A DNA stretch of 14,366 nucleotides, taken from contig JAVMKC010000089.1 of the NCBI GenBank assembly GCA_031732795.1, positions 1 through 14,366 on the forward strand, written 5' to 3'. The translations under genes and the position numbers were made by a program. The notes beneath the pieces are model-generated. The model was given only the letters and a program-made list of their open reading frames with translations, searched no databases and was not told the origin of the DNA. This stretch comes from Accumulibacter sp031732795. GTDB lineage: Bacteria > Pseudomonadota > Gammaproteobacteria > Burkholderiales > Rhodocyclaceae. Positions 13,040 through 14,366 of this stretch are shown here, piece by piece. The number at the start of each line of letters is the position of its first letter. Position 1 is the first letter of the stretch.

Positions 13040-14366
13040 ATGACCCCACTCAATCGCTACTTCGTCAGCAACAGCCTCAAACGCCTTTATCCGCACCTCA
13101 CGGAAGGCTACCAGCGACTGCTGCGCGAACTCTTCGCCTGCCTAGACGGCGCCGGACGCGCACGCGTGGGGGATATTCACCAAGCGCTTTTCCCGGCGGC
13201 CAAGGTGGCCAGCGCCAATGCCCAGTTGAACCGGCTGCAGACGACCGTCAACCAGACGGCGGAAGCGCAGCGGATTCCACTGGCGATCAGGATCACCACT
13301 GACAAAAAACCGGGTGCTGACGGGCGCTGGTTATGGTTCGAGGGCGGTATCGAGGCGCCGGCGCCGGCATATACCGGCGAACTCAACGCCGTGCCGGCGG
13401 GCCAATTGCTCTCCGACCAGCGCGGCGTGCCGCTCGATCCGCCGGTGGTCGTCCTGCTGAGCTTCAACGAGCACGAAACGGCAGCCATCCTCAAGCATTT
13501 CTCACCAGCGGCCAGTCCGAAAACCACGACGCGCGATGGCATCACCTACAACGTGCTCGGCGAACACGGCGGCATGCGCGTCGTGCATCGGGTCAGCAAA
13601 CAGGGGGAGGGCGAGGCGCAGAATGCGGCGAACGACGCCGTTGGCGCGTGGCAGCCGCGGGCGATCATCGCCGTCGGCATCGCTTTTGGCGTCAATCCGG
13701 CAAAGCAGACGATCGGCGACGTTCTGATCTCGGAGAATATTCGCGGTTACGATCTCGGTCGCGTGAACGCCGACGGCAGCTTCACCCTGCGCGCGGACAA
13801 GCCGCCGGCGTCGCCGGCCCTCTACCAGCGCTTTCTGCATCTCGACCAGTGTCGCCGGGCGGCAAGTGAGGCCTGCCTGTATTGGCCGACGCTTCGTTTC
13901 GGCACCGTGCTCAGCGGCAACAAGCTGGTCGACAACGTTGATTATCGTCAGTCGCTGCAGAAGCACGAGACCGAAGCGGTCGGCGGCGAGATGGAAGCCG
14001 TCGGCATTCATTTCGTCGCCGCCCGCCACCGGGTCGACTGGCTGATCGTCAAAGGGATCTGCGACTGGGCCGACGGCGGCAAAAACACCGCGAGCAAGGA
14101 TCGCGATCAGGCGCTGGCCGCCGACCATGCGGCGCTGGTGGTCAAAGCGGCGCTGGATCTCGGTCCGCTCTACGAAGACACACCGCCACCGGCCGGCGGG
14201 CGCACCGTTCCCGGACCGCAATCCTTCGGTGACGAGGCCGGCGGGCGTGCCGATCCGCGCCCGCCGCGGCTGCCGGCCAGCGCATTGATGGGGCTCGACG
14301 ATCTGTGCCGCATTCCGGAGGGGCGTCGCTTTGCCGATGCGCTCGGCGCGCCAGCCAGCCTGCGCA
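13040..14366 (+). CDS. Nucleoside phosphorylase/MTAN-like domain protein, multidomain, cut at window end
   Basis: Open from ATG 13040 to the window edge (442 residues visible, no stop). Residues about 22-102 look like a winged helix-turn-helix: helices around EGYQRLLRELFACL and VGDIHQALF, then ANAQLNRLQTTV, and a wing ending GRWLWFEGG. Residues about 135-375 match the phosphorylase/MTAN fold: a first strand PPVVVLLSFNEHET, IAVGIAFGV (210-218), GDVLIS (226-231), the nucleoside-binding GGEMEAVGIHFVA (315-327; E317/E319 align with the MTAN EMEA motif), and ICDWADGGKN (340-349), where D342 aligns with the MTAN catalytic Asp. A Pro/Gly-rich linker (about 380-413) then leads to a new region starting LPASALMGLDDL. 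The family usually cleaves N-glycosidic bonds of nucleosides. As a domain in larger proteins it is a known effector in bacterial conflict systems, with C-terminal sensor or NTPase modules. GAGAG lies 7 nt before the ATG. The C-terminal partner is unseen. Confidence 0.8.
   Translation, partial: MTPLNRYFVSNSLKRLYPHLTEGYQRLLRELFACLDGAGRARVGDIHQALFPAAKVASANAQLNRLQTTVNQTAEAQRIPLAIRITTDKKPGADGRWLWFEGGIEAPAPAYTGELNAVPAGQLLSDQRGVPLDPPVVVLLSFNEHETAAILKHFSPAASPKTTTRDGITYNVLGEHGGMRVVHRVSKQGEGEAQNAANDAVGAWQPRAIIAVGIAFGVNPAKQTIGDVLISENIRGYDLGRVNADGSFTLRADKPPASPALYQRFLHLDQCRRAASEACLYWPTLRFGTVLSGNKLVDNVDYRQSLQKHETEAVGGEMEAVGIHFVAARHRVDWLIVKGICDWADGGKNTASKDRDQALAADHAALVVKAALDLGPLYEDTPPPAGGRTVPGPQSFGDEAGGRADPRPPRLPASALMGLDDLCRIPEGRRFADALGAPASLR

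Noticed and set aside
12678..13049. 123-codon minus-strand frame between lysR and the phosphorylase gene
   Set aside because: It starts inside the downstream gene, ends within lysR, and has neither a ribosome site nor a recognisable family.
13502..14221. 239-codon minus-strand frame inside the phosphorylase gene
   Set aside because: The plus strand encodes clear phosphorylase motifs over the same interval; the minus frame has no recognisable domain.

Overview
The window is GC-rich, chromosomal-looking DNA from a Gram-negative bacterium. An AcnB-type aconitase, a DusC-type tRNA-dihydrouridine synthase, a CheC/GGDEF signalling pair and the codon use all point to a betaproteobacterium, perhaps of the Rhodocyclales. 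That placement is inference only, since there is no rRNA or other firm marker. Genes are densely packed on both strands. I see no tRNA, rRNA, insertion sequence, integrase or CRISPR array.

Layout: (1) 1-202 is a lower-GC stretch with no secure gene. (2) 203-1813, plus strand: a two-gene signalling unit, a CheC-type phosphatase followed 15 nt later by a PAS-like/GGDEF diguanylate cyclase with a degenerate inhibitory site. (3) 1931-6095, minus strand: a small zinc-ribbon membrane protein, aconitase B (GTG start, strong intrinsic terminator) and dusC. (4) 6444-10131: an arsenic-resistance island. An arsJ-type MFS exporter gene lies downstream of its partner, an arsenate-linked GAPDH gene (both minus strand), and a divergent acr3 arsenite exporter gene lies on the plus strand. 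GAPDH would convert arsenate to 1-arseno-3-phosphoglycerate for ArsJ to export, while Acr3 exports arsenite. No arsR regulator and no arsC reductase lie in the window, although the 200-nt divergent promoter region has a good minus-strand promoter and AT-rich partial dyad symmetry. (5) 10313-12741: a GFA/CENP-V-type zinc protein and a pirin (minus strand), with a LysR-family regulator divergent from the pirin. (6) 13040 to the window end, plus strand: an incomplete gene with a winged-helix-like N-terminus, a nucleoside-phosphorylase/MTAN-like domain and a Pro/Gly-rich linker leading into something cut off by the window edge. This is the best candidate for an unusual system, because phosphorylase domains in this kind of multidomain protein are known effectors in bacterial conflict (anti-phage) proteins.

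Functionally, the signalling pair, the central-metabolism/tRNA-modification genes, the arsenic island and the pirin/LysR/GFA cluster look like separate units. The arsenic island is the one set whose joint biochemistry can be read directly from gene content.
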